The notes under the pieces: model-generated | Seen by the model: only the letters and a program-made list of their open reading frames with translations | The model's database searches: none | What the model was told of the DNA's origin: nothing | Shown: piece after piece, positions 21,511 to 32,159 of the stretch | Layout: each line of letters opens with the position of its first letter | Numbering within the stretch: the stretch's first letter is position 1 | Position numbers and translations under genes: made by a program | Assembly (NCBI GenBank): GCA_027563935.2 | Contig: JANVAS020000239.1 | Coordinates: 4,650,001-4,714,000 of the forward strand | DNA: 64,000 nt | DNA from: Costus lasius | Taxonomy: Eukaryota > Streptophyta > Magnoliopsida > Zingiberales > Costaceae | Reading direction: 5' to 3'

Positions 21511-24352
21511 GCCCCTGGAATTTTGATGGCCTCCTTGCCTTCTGGACTTCAGTTAGAGTTAGATCATTACTTTTATGTACCTTCTCTTACCAAAAACATT
21601 ATATCTATTCCTTGTTTGGCAGGGAAAGGATTTAAATTTGAAATAATAGAAGACACTTGTTCTTTTTCATTTGCAAATGTGTTTTATGGGACGAGTACTT
21701 TATGCAATAGATTATATGATTTGGACATTGATAACTCTATTTGTAACGTAAATCATAAAAGGATCAAACTGAGTGGTTTAGTTGGTACGTACATTTGGCA
21801 TTATCGATTAGCCCATATAAACAAGAATCGTATTCAATAACTCTATGCAAATGGATTGTTAGATTCAACCTCTTTGGAGGAGTTTGATACTTGTGAGCCT
21901 TGTTTATTAGTGAAGATGACAAAAGTGCCCTTCACCAAGATAGGTGAGAGGGCAAGAGGTTTATTAGATCTCATACATAGTGATGTGTGTGGGCTATTTA
22001 GTAAATAAGCTAGAGGAGGGTATAACTACTTTATCACATTTACTGATGACGTTAGTAGATATGGTTATGTCTATTTGATGAGACATAAGTCCGAAATGTT
22101 TCGAGAAATTCAAGGAGTTCAGACATGAAATAGAGGACCAGCTTGGTAGCTCTTTTAAGACTCTTTGAACAAATCATGGTGGAGAGTACTTGAGCATTTA
22201 ATTATTTGACTATCTTAGAGAGTGTGGGATTCTATCCCAACTCACTCATCCTGGAATACCTCAATGGAATGGTGTGACTGAGAGGATAAATCAAACTTTG
22301 ATGGATATTGTTCGATTTATGATGAGTCATGCAACTCTACCACCCTAGTTCTGGGGCCATGCACTTGAGATAGCTTCTCTCATACTGAATAATGTTCCAT
22401 CTAAGAGTCTCTCCAAGATTTCATACGAGGTATGGAGTGGGAGACGCCAAATCTCTCTTTTATTAGAGTATGGGGATGTGAGGCTTATGTCAAACCTCAG
22501 GATTCTAGCAAGCTAGAACCCAGATCTGATAAATGTGTGTTTGTGGGGTATCCTAAGGAAACTAAATGATACTACTTCTATGTTCCCATCGAGAACATAG
22601 AAGTTATCGAGAGGAAGTTTGACTTGGACAGGGTATAAATTCAACCACCAGACACTGAGATAGAACCTAAGCCACCTGCATCGGTTGCTGGGCAACTAGA
22701 GGCTCAGACACAGGTCCTACGTAGGGATGGGAGGATTCGCTATGCACCTGAATGGTATGGGTCGCTGCCCGCCGAACACAACGGGATCTTCATCATTGAG
22801 GATGAACCTAGGACCTATGATAAGGCGGCCGTTGGACTAGACTCCGTGAGATGGCTTGAGGCCTTGAGATCTGAGATGGATTCTTTGTCGGCTAACTAAG
22901 TCTGGGATTTGGTTGTGCTACCAAATGGGGTAAAACCCATAGGGCGTAAATGGCTCTTCAAGGGGAAGATTGACATGGATGGCAACATAGTAACCTATAA
23001 GGGTATACTTGTGGCTAAAGGATTCAGATAGGTCCACGGGGTGGACTATGATGTAACCTTCTCACCAGTTGCCATGATGAAATCTATTTGAATCCTGCTT
23101 GCTATAGCTGCATATCACGATTATGAGATATGGTAGATGGATCTAAAGACAACATTCTTTAATGGGAAGCTGACAGATGATGTGTATATGACACAGCATG
23201 ATGGCTTTATCCATCCTACAGAGGCCAATGAGGTCTGCAGGATAAAAAGATCCATTTATAGATTAAAGCAAGCATCTAAAAGTTGGAATCTTCATTTTAA
23301 TGAGGCAGTAATAGATTACAGGTTTATCAAAAGCAAAGATGACGCCTGTTCGTACAGAAAATTTAGTGGGGGCCTGGAGACATTTCTGGTCTTGCATGTC
23401 GATGACATACTGCTCTTCGAAAATGACATCCCTAGTCTTCAAGCTGTGAAGACATGGTTGGGGAAGTGTTTTGAGATGAAAGACTTAGTGGAGGTTGCCA
23501 AAATCCTAGGTGTGAGGATCTACTAGGAGAGATCCAAGATGCTTATAGCCTTTAGTTAGAGTACCTACATTGATAAGGTCCTATAGAGGTTCAACTTTAA
23601 GTAATCCAAGAAAGGATACCTTCTAGTGAGACATGGTCTTATTCTCTCCAAGAGCTAGTGTCCCACCACACAGGCTGAGAGGGATGACATGAGTTGAGTA
23701 CCCTATGCTTCGGCAGTAGGTTCGATCATGTAAATGATGTTATATAGTAGACCAAACGTGGTTTATGTTATGAGCATAACTAGCCGATACCAATCCAATC
23801 CAGGTCTACAGCACTGGGTTGCTATAAAGAACATTCTGAAGTATCTAAGAAGAACTAAGGATTTGTTCTTGGTCTATGCGGGACAGGAAGAGCTCAGTGT
23901 TCAGGGCTACACTGATGCATCATTCTAGACAGACCCTGATGGCTTTAGATCACATACCAGCTATGTGTTTAAGATGAATGGTGGCATTGTATGCAGGAAA
24001 AGCTTCAAGCAGTCCACCATAGCTGATTCTATGACTGAGGCTGAGTATGTTGCCGCCTCTGAGGCAGCCAAATAATCTATTTAGATAAAGAAGTTCATTT
24101 CAGAACTTTAGGTGGTTCCAACTGTTGTGGATATGATCGATCTCTATTGTGACAATAATAGTGTGATTTCACAGACAAAGGAACCACTGTCTTATCAAAA
24201 ATCCAAACACATACTCAGGAGACTTCACTTGATTAGAGAGATCATTGACAGAGGTGATGTCAAGATAAGCAGACCCACTGACCAAGGTTTTGGTGCCGCA
24301 TAAGCGTGATGGTCATACGAGGGACATGGGGTTGAGATTTCTCAACAACTAA
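21511..24352 (+). pseudogene. Copia pol of element A, decayed and 5'-truncated
   Basis: Recognisable in order: end of the protease domain with LTKNIISIPCLAGKGF (21590-21630), pre-integrase IWHYRLAHINKNRI (about 21795), DTCEPCLL, integrase LLDLIHSDVCG, FITFTDDVSRYGYVYL and PQWNGVTERINQ (21960-22300), reverse transcriptase from about 22880 with MDLKTTFFNGKL and HVDDILLFENDI (23390-23430), RNase H YTDASF and SKHILRRLHLIREI (23900-24250), and a final MGLRFLNN before TAA at 24350. Many in-frame stops and several frameshifts are present, and YVDD reads HVDD. Gag and the protease active site are missing: the leader jumps into pol just after GTGGTCATAGTCAAG at 21496-21510, where the second leader copy at 26384-26398 continues differently. 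Domain order and motifs match family 1, but it is clearly diverged. Confidence 0.9.
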
Positions 24353-24373
24353 GTCTAAGGGCAAGTGGGAGAT

Positions 24374-25906
24374 TGCTAGTGTTTGCCCTTGGACCCGTTG
24401 TTGGTCTATCTTGTACTACTTGACATTGATATTTTATATATCATTCTAGCATTGTCGTTATTATGCTATGTTTACATCTGCGACTATGTACTTGAATGAT
24501 AATGTCTTTAGAGATAGATTGGATTTGTGCTCAAACTTATGTCCCCAGTCAAGTGCTTGAGTGGATAAGGGATAGCTCTAGTACATGTGAGACTAGTATG
24601 TGGGCTGGTTAGGCACGAGGTGCTAACTCAGGCATATGGGTATATCAATGGTGGATACACTGGACTGACTCGTTGAGAGGCTCTAACTTGGTGTCATGAG
24701 TTAACCTCATAAGTGATAAGAGATGCATTGATCCCTTGACTTGAGGTCACTGACTCTTCTATATGGTTAGGGACATGCTTTCATACAACCTAACACCTCA
24801 CAGTAGTTGGGAAGTTATAATAGTTGTCATTGGGTATGTCACGACTTCTATAAGAAGATCAATAAATAGACATAGGATTTGCCCCTTCCTGAGGGAAACT
24901 TGATATCCACGGGGCCCCCCTTATGGTTGTAAAGAGATTGTAAAGCATGAGCATGTTATTGCGATGATGGGGATGTCGATATTGATATCCATTCCGAAGA
25001 CATGGGTAGCAGTGATGTACTACTAGGTAACACTCACTGCTTGTGATGACCTGAGTTCATCACTACCAATGTCAGAGGAACCTACACAGTCGCACAACTT
25101 GATACTCAAGTTCTCGTATTGATCGAGTAGCCTTATGATTGGGTTATTGGATAACTCAGATTTATTTGGGATAATTCATCAGCGCCATTATGCTTGATGA
25201 GAAGGAAGGGACTTATTGGAGCTAAACTTTATTTTTGGCAAGTTGACCCAGGTAAACCACAGTTTGCCGTATTTCACTAGGGTTGCATCGGATTGAGTCC
25301 GATTGGTTAATTAGCTTTCTTAATAAAGTCTAGGATGGACCAATGGGCCATGTGGCCCAACGGGCCATGATTCTTAATGGGGCATGAGGCCTAATGGACC
25401 ATGAGGCCCAATGGGCCATGAGGATAAGTCACCTGGGCCCAATAGTTATCATGGGATTAAATTATGTATTTAATTCTGAAATTAGTTCTTGAAATAATTC
25501 TAAATTTAATTTAGCATGTAAAGAGTCACCATGATTTCTATAAAAGAGAGAAGATTGGTTGTTGGATTTTTTGATAGCTCTCCTCTTAGATATTCGCAAG
25601 CTTGGAGTTTGGCGATTTCTCCTTTCCTTCTCCTCTTGGCGCGTTCTCCTTGTGGATGGCGCATGTTCATAAGGAGAACTCCTAAGGGCATGGATATTCT
25701 TGCTGAGGTGAGCACCGGGCGTGGAAGAAGAGAACCTGAGCATAAGCAGTGTGTGAGACTGCAGAGGGCATACACTTGGGTGCCTACATCGCATCCCTTT
25801 GCTTCGCTTCAAGTTATCATCTGTTACTCACCGTGTCGATTCCCTCACACGACATGATCTTCTGTTGTTTGTGTCTGTAAAATTTTAAAATCCCCAGGGT
25901 TTCCCA
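24374..25906 (+). repeat. LTR 2 of element A, shared by two internal regions
   Basis: Preceded by the PPT GGGCAAGTGGGAGAT and followed by a PBS, so it acts as the 3' LTR of the pol relic to its left and the 5' LTR of a second leader to its right. It lacks about 120 bp found in LTR 1, the gap closing between TATGGTTG and TAAAGAGA near 24935. Confidence 0.88.
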
Positions 25907-25910
25907 ATAG

Positions 25911-25924
25911 TGGTATCAGAGCGG
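25911..25924 (+). other. Second PBS of the A array (iMet tRNA)
   Basis: TGGTATCAGAGCGG four bases after the LTR 2 end. A single complete element would have target-site DNA here, not a PBS. Confidence 0.9.
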
Positions 25925-27050
25925 CTTGCGGGAGTCGAACATTATTTTATGCTTTTATTATATGCTCACATGCCATCTAAATTTTGTTTCAAAATTTGCA
26001 TATAGCACACGTTTTTCTATTTAGAAAAATTGTAAGTTCATCAATGTCAAATCTTCTCTTTTAGTTTTGGATTGATTCTAACTTCTCCTTGCGAGTAAAG
26101 GATAGACCTTGCTCATAAGACCCATGAAAATTGTTCGGGGTGATTTCCCTGAATTATCATGTTGTTATAGGTGCTTTAAGGTGGCGCATACATGATGTCC
26201 ACTTGTGGACATCAAGTTGGCGCACCTTTGAAAAGGCATTAGAGAGGTTGAAAATCATGAAAAATTGATTGGTGATTGATTATTATTGATGGACATGTTT
26301 TCTAAGAAACTAAAGCAGAAGTTTTATGTTTTCATGAGCATATAGAAAAGCATGATATAGATAACTTGATTGTGCATTGTATTGTGGTCATAGTCAAGTC
26401 CTTTGTATGCCTGTGATGTATTGTGAGTGAGGCATGCATGCCGCTTTTTCTTTTTTGTTTTGTAAATGGACAAAGAAGGTTAGGGGCGCATCCCTCATGG
26501 AGCTTGTATCTTGGCGCATCAACCATGATGGCGCATCTTGCTTGGAGGCACAAGTAAGGGCATGGCCGAATCGTAGGGTTTGTGAGCTATCCCTCTTGGC
26601 ACAAGCATGATGGCATATCATGCATGGAGGAGCCACCAAGGTCTTAGCCGAACCTTCTTGGGCGCATCTTGCATGTGCTTCTAGGGTTTGTGTGCTATGC
26701 CTTGGTGTGGAGGACCTTGGAGCTGTACTTGAAGATAAAGCTTAGTGGCGGCTAGGTTAGGTCTTGTTGGAGCTTGTCACCTTGGTCAAGCATTGAATAT
26801 CCTTTAGCATGCGATGGTTCAATGTGTTGATTAGGCTATGACTACATCGCTTGTTTATTGCTTTCCATATCTGCTAAAGCATGTCTAGATGTGTTTTATT
26901 ATTTTATTAAGACTATAGGACTGCATGCCTGCAAAAGGCAAAAGATAAAACTATGAGGATGAGACCTCAAAAACCCTGAAAACAATATCAAGTCTGAAAT
27001 AGCCTTCTGATGCATAGCCCTCGTCAAGCTATCGATCAGTAGGGTTGTGC
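25925..27050 (+). other. Second A leader, continuing into unassigned DNA
   Basis: About 25925-26400 matches the first A leader (11821-12116 plus 21334-21510), including AAGTTGGCGCACCTTTGAAA, the uninterrupted form of the site where B inserted. After 26400 it continues without a match here and so probably shows part of what was deleted from the first copy. I see no convincing gag frame. Confidence 0.65.
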
Positions 27051-27873
27051 ACTATTTTTCATCCTCGTGGGACACACCCAATTATCTTTAGAAGGCGTAT
27101 GGCCTTAATGATTTCCCCATTCCAGTTTTACCTTGGACGTGTGACGTAGTGCAACTTATGGGAGGGATGGTCGTTAGTTTAGTACTATAAGGAGGAGGAG
27201 ACGATGATGCAAAAAATGCGAGAGGGTCTTCAGACGAGGGAGAATTAAAATGCGTCGGAGGGAAACCCGGGAAAGCTAATGAAAACGTTCCTGCTTAGAT
27301 GCGACTTGTGTAATACCAGCGAGCAAAGAAAACAATGGCACAATTCTACAATCTCAAAGTACTAACCTCGCTTGTAGAGCCAATTTCAGATAGCATAAAT
27401 GCACAGTCGCGGTTCCTTCATGATGCAGCAAAGAGACGGGCGTTCGCTTGTCCTAGACGCGATGTGGAGGAGCAGCGGGCTATTCGGACGGGGCCGAAAG
27501 GGAAGTCACAAGCTCAAGAATTGTAGCGGAAAATGAAGAGTAGCCCAATGCGATTTGGTGTCACGATGGCACTTTTGATTGAATGAAAGGAGTATATAGG
27601 ACAAAAGCGAGAGGACTCACAGCCGAGTCTCTCGGAGCTTACTGGACCTAGACCTTCGTAAAGGGGAAGCAAGCTACTATATCAAAACTTAAAATGAACT
27701 AGCGCTCACCCCTGTTTTATATATCAAGAGGGAGGGGGAAACACATAACAATCACAAAGCAGAGGATGGATGGACTCCGTTGAGGTGGAGGATGGGCTCA
27801 CAATATGCACAAAGCGGTCTGGAGGATGGAAGGAGTGTTGCGAGCGCCGAACCTCCTGAAGAACTAGACCCAT
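27051..27873. other. Unassigned stretch
   Basis: About 820 bp with no recognised domain. A 63-codon open frame at 27335-27526 has no known motif. Higher GC and a purine-rich GGAGGATGG motif near 27765, 27785 and 27825 set it apart from its neighbours. Confidence 0.35.
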
Positions 27874-28329
27874 CTATGTTTTCTTAGCCTTCACGGCTTG
27901 GCTGTGTTCACGTTCATGGCCGTGAATGGGACTTGCAGAGTCTATCGAAGCTGTCACGGCCTGGCCGTGCATCTTGTCATGGGCATGATTGCCAGTTGCC
28001 AATTCCACCGAGATCTTAAAGGGTGGATCACAGGCAAGCGCTGGGACAGTGATTTCCGTTTGGCAGATCATGGCCTGGCCGCGCGTCCGGTCACGGGCAT
28101 GACGGGCTGGGAAGATTTGCACTGAGCGCGTCACGGTGGGAGGCACAACCATGCCTGAAGCTGTGCTTTCTTTCGCGCGAGGGGAGGATTGTGTCACGGG
28201 CGTGATCTCCTTCACGGCCTCGTCATGATTGCTGATGCGGACGTCCGTTTGGCTTGAAATTTTTGGTGTAGCCTCCTCGGACCCTGGGTTCTTCCCAGGT
28301 GTCTTCCAGGGGTGTTTGGTCACAAACAA
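27874..28329 (-). pseudogene. Coding relic with repeated HGQAV-type units
   Basis: A 151-codon open frame with about four diverged units: NHDEAVKEI, HARDRTRGQAM, HAHDKMHGQAV and HGHEREHSQAV. HGQAV is encoded by the near-palindrome CACGGCCAGGCCGTG, so the opposite strand reads the similar HGLAV. A related HHGQAVNPVMDM ends the Athila-like gag near 9015, which suggests a gypsy gag-tail relic. The frame has no clear start and no known domain; the function is unknown. Confidence 0.45.
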
Positions 28330-28629
28330 TTACTTCTTTGACTCCATCAATTCCCTAGCAGTGGGGGAAGTTCGCCTCTAATGACACAAAAAATTATAGT
28401 ATATTTTGTGTCGTTTCATTACTCTTTTATTTCATATTTATACTACTTTGCTTATTTTCATGCCCTTTTTATCAAATATTGCAGAATCTACTTCTGTTTT
28501 GGTTTTTCATGAATTTCAGGTAAAAAGGACATATTTTTGATGGATTTTGGAAGATTTGAACACACCAATGAATTCCAAACGTCGAGACATAGCTACCAGT
28601 CAATTTTCATGCAACTCAGAGCTTCAAAC

Positions 28630-28935
28630 AAAATTACGTCAGGGCCGTAATTCATATTACGGTACCATAATTTCGTGTACTACCATAATAGTAGACCACT
28701 GTCGTAATTTGGGTTAGTTATCATAAAAAAAAAGTTTTGCAGAAATTACGGCACTCCCGTAAGCATTTTCACGGTGCCATATTTTGAGGCGATTTCCGAC
28801 CCGAGAGATTTGGGGAAAATATGGTGGTACCATAACGTATTTCACGGTACTGTAATTCTGGTCGAATCCTATGCAGAAGACTTTAAAAAAATTACTGCAC
28901 TGCTGTAATATAAACCACGGCCATAATTCTATTCC
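28630..28935. repeat. ACGGCA/TGCCGT dyad cluster in LTR of G
   Basis: Repeated TTACGG(C/T)(A/G)(C/T)...CCGTAA dyads, several decayed (GGTACC, GGTGCC forms), spaced about 50-110 bp. Counterpart of the 1742-2125 array in H. Confidence 0.55.
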
Positions 28936-29739
28936 TGGCACGTGATTTTCATGGTAAAATTGAAGTCCGATTTTTGCGCGATCGATTGCGGGCGATCCAG
29001 GCCCTTAAATTCAAAGCTGTAAGAAGGAAAAAGAGAGCCTCCGAGGAGGAGAGCACGCCGAGGGCGAAAGCCCTAATTTTCATCCACTATTGAGGGAGAA
29101 ATAAAGTTTTTCACCGTCGCCCTAGGTTTTGCCGCCGGGAAGCGTACAATTTATCTCCGGCCATGAAATTTTAGGGATGCTTTGCTTGGAGGAGGAGACG
29201 ATACCCCAGATGTTTCAGAGAGAAAGGATCTTGATCTGAGGAGAAATCAATGAAAGAGTTGGCGGTGGCACTGTTCACCGTGATTCTTGGAGCAAATTAC
29301 GGGTGTAATTTCTATTACAGCCGTGCTGTAAAGTTGATTTTCCCATCTCTCTTTGATTTCTGATCTTCTGACAGTATGGTTTATTGTAACACTTTTTCCA
29401 TGTTCGCTTAGACATCTTTTGGGACATGGGGGGGGTGAATTCCCTTTTATTTCTAATGACTATATGACTCTATTTTGTCATAATAGTTTTATTATGGTAA
29501 TTCTACTTATGTGATGATGTCCTATAATTCTCCATAGTTTTCTTATTATCATGCATGTTTTTAGAGTTTTCGCAATATGGACTGAAAGGTGATTTGCTTG
29601 AAAACTTGGAACCCTAAAATTGAATTTAGGAACTCACCGTACGAAATTAAGTTAGTTCTTATTTCTTGATTTTATAAGAATGTTTGCCATGTTTGATAAT
29701 TTGTATCTAGGATTGAGTTATTTTGTTAAACATGAAGAT

Positions 29740-29970
29740 CTTGTGCGAAAGGGAGGATTGGAACGTTGGATAACCTTAAGTAGAACATGTGTTGAGACTC
29801 AGATGCACAAAAGTGATCCTTGAGATTCCACTTGAGATGATCAACTTAGAATTTGGATGCACGAAAGTGATCCTTGAGTTCTTTGATTGGTGATTTACTT
29901 ATTTTTAGCTTGGGATAGATCTTGCGCAAAAGTGAGGATTGGTGCCTGCATGATTGTCTGCACGAAAGTG
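29740..29970 (+). repeat. GCACGAAAG motif cluster in LTR of G
   Basis: GTGCGAAAG, GCACAAAAGTGATCCTTGAG, GCACGAAAGTGATCCTTGAG, GCGCAAAAGTGAGGAT and GCACGAAAGTGAG occur within 230 bp. Counterpart of the 706-945 cluster. Confidence 0.6.
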
Positions 29971-30242
29971 AGATAATCCCTTTATGAAGTAATTATATCT
30001 TTATCATGATAAAATTAGACTGACGACCTTTTATTTCTATCTAGACAAGGAAATAAAGGTTGATGAAACCCTAGTCCTAGTTTCTCTCTGATTTTGTGTT
30101 CTTTCTATCACTTACTTCCAGTATAATCGATTTGCTTAGCTAGTGAGAAAATAATTATTTGGTACTTAATACGTAGGTCTCTGTGGGATCAATATTTTTA
30201 TTAGTTCGAAGTATCCGTGCACTTGCAGACACAACAAGTTTT

Positions 30243-30260
30243 TGGCGTCATTGCCGGGAC
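30243..30260 (+). other. PBS of element G (tRNA-Asp type)
   Basis: TGGCGTCATTGCCGGGAC matches the complement of the tRNA-Asp 3' end with two inner changes. Confidence 0.75.
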
Positions 30261-30499
30261 CTTAGTTTTGTTAATATCAAAATATTTGTTAGTATTGCTA
30301 GACTAAGTTTTATTTGTTTTTAGTTTTAACTTTGTTTTCTGTTTTTGTAGGTTTTGGATTTTCACAAGTTGTGACAGAACTGTGATTTCTGAAATTTTTT
30401 TTTAATTTGCTTGTGTTTTATATTATTTTCTATTCTGAAAAAAAAATATTTGATTGATTGGTGTTGGATAATCTTTCTGTTCTTGATAAATTTGAAGAT

Positions 30500-31771
30500 A
30501 TGTCTTTTAATCACTACTCGTGGGCAACTGAAAGAGGTGAGGTATGCATGCCACAAGGTAAGTATGAAGATGATTCACTGTGCACACTTGCAGATAAACT
30601 GAAATTACAATCTTATATGCATCCCACTAGGACATCTTATTCTTCTATTAGATGTGATATTTGTGGATGTTTTGATCATTGTATTTCTAATTGCCAAATT
30701 TTAATTTCTCCAAATTCTAATTCATTTTGGTATCAAAATGATCAGTATAATTCTAGATGGGAGAATCAAACTTCTTTTTATGATGATTGCTCAAATCATG
30801 TTTCTGAACCATACTTTGAGGATACTAAAGAATCTAGGCTTAAATCCATGCTTGAAAAATTCATGACAAATCAAATTCAAATCATGACAAATCGAAGTAA
30901 GGAAATTGAAGTTCTTAAAGGGATAATTAGTCAGCATGTTTCTCAAGTAGGATCTTTAACAGCTCATAAGAAAATTTTAGAAACCGAGTTAGCACAACAA
31001 GCTTGTTTGTTTGAGTTTGATTTGGAAACTGAGAAAATTGATTTAGAAAAATCCCCCTCTGATTATGATTGTTTTGAGATTGAGCCTTATGTGAACATTA
31101 ACGAATCTCACTCTGATTTTGATAATTGTAAAATTGATTCATCTGATAAATTATTTGTGGAAAAGATTGAGGAAATTGATTTTGTTAAATCTCCTTTCGA
31201 TTTTTGTGATAATTATGAAATTGAATCTTTTGATGATATATTATTTGTGGTTAAATCCGATGAAGGATATGAGGGGACTGAATTAGAAAAATCTTACTCT
31301 GATTTTGTTGGTAATTTTGAAATTGATAAATTATTTGATGATGAGCATGAAGAACTTGAAAAGGATTAGAAAATTATTAATAATGATGAATCTCACTCTG
31401 ATGCTTTGTCCATGTCTACTGATTTATTTAAAAAATTATGCTGTATTGAAGAACCTAATGTGAGATACGAAAATTATTTTGATGATCCAATATTTGAATC
31501 TTTTGATGGAAGTCCTATTGCAATTGAAGATATAATTTTGAAGAAAGGACTAATGATTTTTCTTACTGATAAATATAGGAAGATCATAAAATATTCATTA
31601 AGTGAAATTGAAAATTTTGAATTTTATTTCTGCATATTTGAGAAAGCCATGTCGATTGTGATTTATATGAAATTTTGGATGTTTGAATTAGTGGCTAAAC
31701 TTTTAAGACAACGGAAATGCAGAAAATTGCATGCTATTTACTATGGTACTGATCCACCTACTTCACCATGA
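30500..31771 (+). pseudogene. Gag-tail-like ORF of G: zinc knuckle, coiled coil, acidic repeats
   Basis: Likely start ATG 30500 (MSFNHYSWATERG); the frame has a stop just upstream at 30455. Residues about 50-63 form a CX2CX4HX4C zinc knuckle, CDICGCFDHCISNC. A hydrophilic segment resembling the Athila gag tail follows (NSRWENQTSFY, LEKFMTNQIQIM, IISQHVSQVGSL), probably partly coiled coil. Next is a strongly acidic region with repeats of the type DFVKSPFDF..NYEIESFDD and NESHSDFDN. One TAG at 31367-31369 interrupts an otherwise open frame, which continues in phase with NDESHSDALS and ends at 31771. The capsid core found in I (7523) is missing, and there is no pol. Probably a non-autonomous element needing proteins in trans; I do not know the product's role. 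Confidence 0.65.
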
Positions 31772-32154
31772 TATTTGAGTATCGGTCAAGCTATGGACCT
31801 AAAAATTAGCGCTTCTTGGGAGGCAACCTAAGCACTTTTACTTAAAGTTTAGTTTCTTTTATTTTAGTTTATTTTTAGAATTAAGTTTTCTTCTCTTTTT
31901 GTAGGAAAAATTGAAATTTTGCGCAAAATACAGCACTATCGTAAACATTTTCACGGTACCGTAATTTTAGCCAAATTTTGACCCAAAAGTTCTTTGATTT
32001 TTATGGCAGTGCCGTAACCATTTTTACGGTGCCGTAATTCCATCATATTTCTGACCTGAGAATTTTGTGTATGCTACGGCACTGCCGTAAGGAATATTAC
32101 GCCCGTAATGTTAAATCTGCATTCTGCTTATCCGATTAGGTGTTTTCTCACTGT
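31772..32154 (+). other. Post-ORF region of G with dyads
   Basis: Holds GTCAAGCTATGGACC and AGCGCTTCTTGGGAGGCAAC, motifs I associate with DNA downstream of gag in Athila/TAT elements, then a T-rich stretch ending TTTTTGTAG. From about 31915 come more ACGGTACCGTAA and ACGGCACTGCCGTAA dyads like those in the LTR. Confidence 0.5.
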
Positions 32155-32159
32155 GATTT

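Larger units (their letters stand above)
28382..30236 (+). repeat. 5' LTR of Athila-like element G
   Basis: Starts TGACACAAAAAATTATAG and ends GCAGACACAACA just before a tRNA-Asp-type PBS. Homologous, in inverse orientation, to the LTR of H. The sequence just before it, GCAGTGGGGGAAG, looks like a PPT, so it may also be the 3' LTR of something to its left. No second G LTR is in the window; it should lie beyond 64000. Confidence 0.65.
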
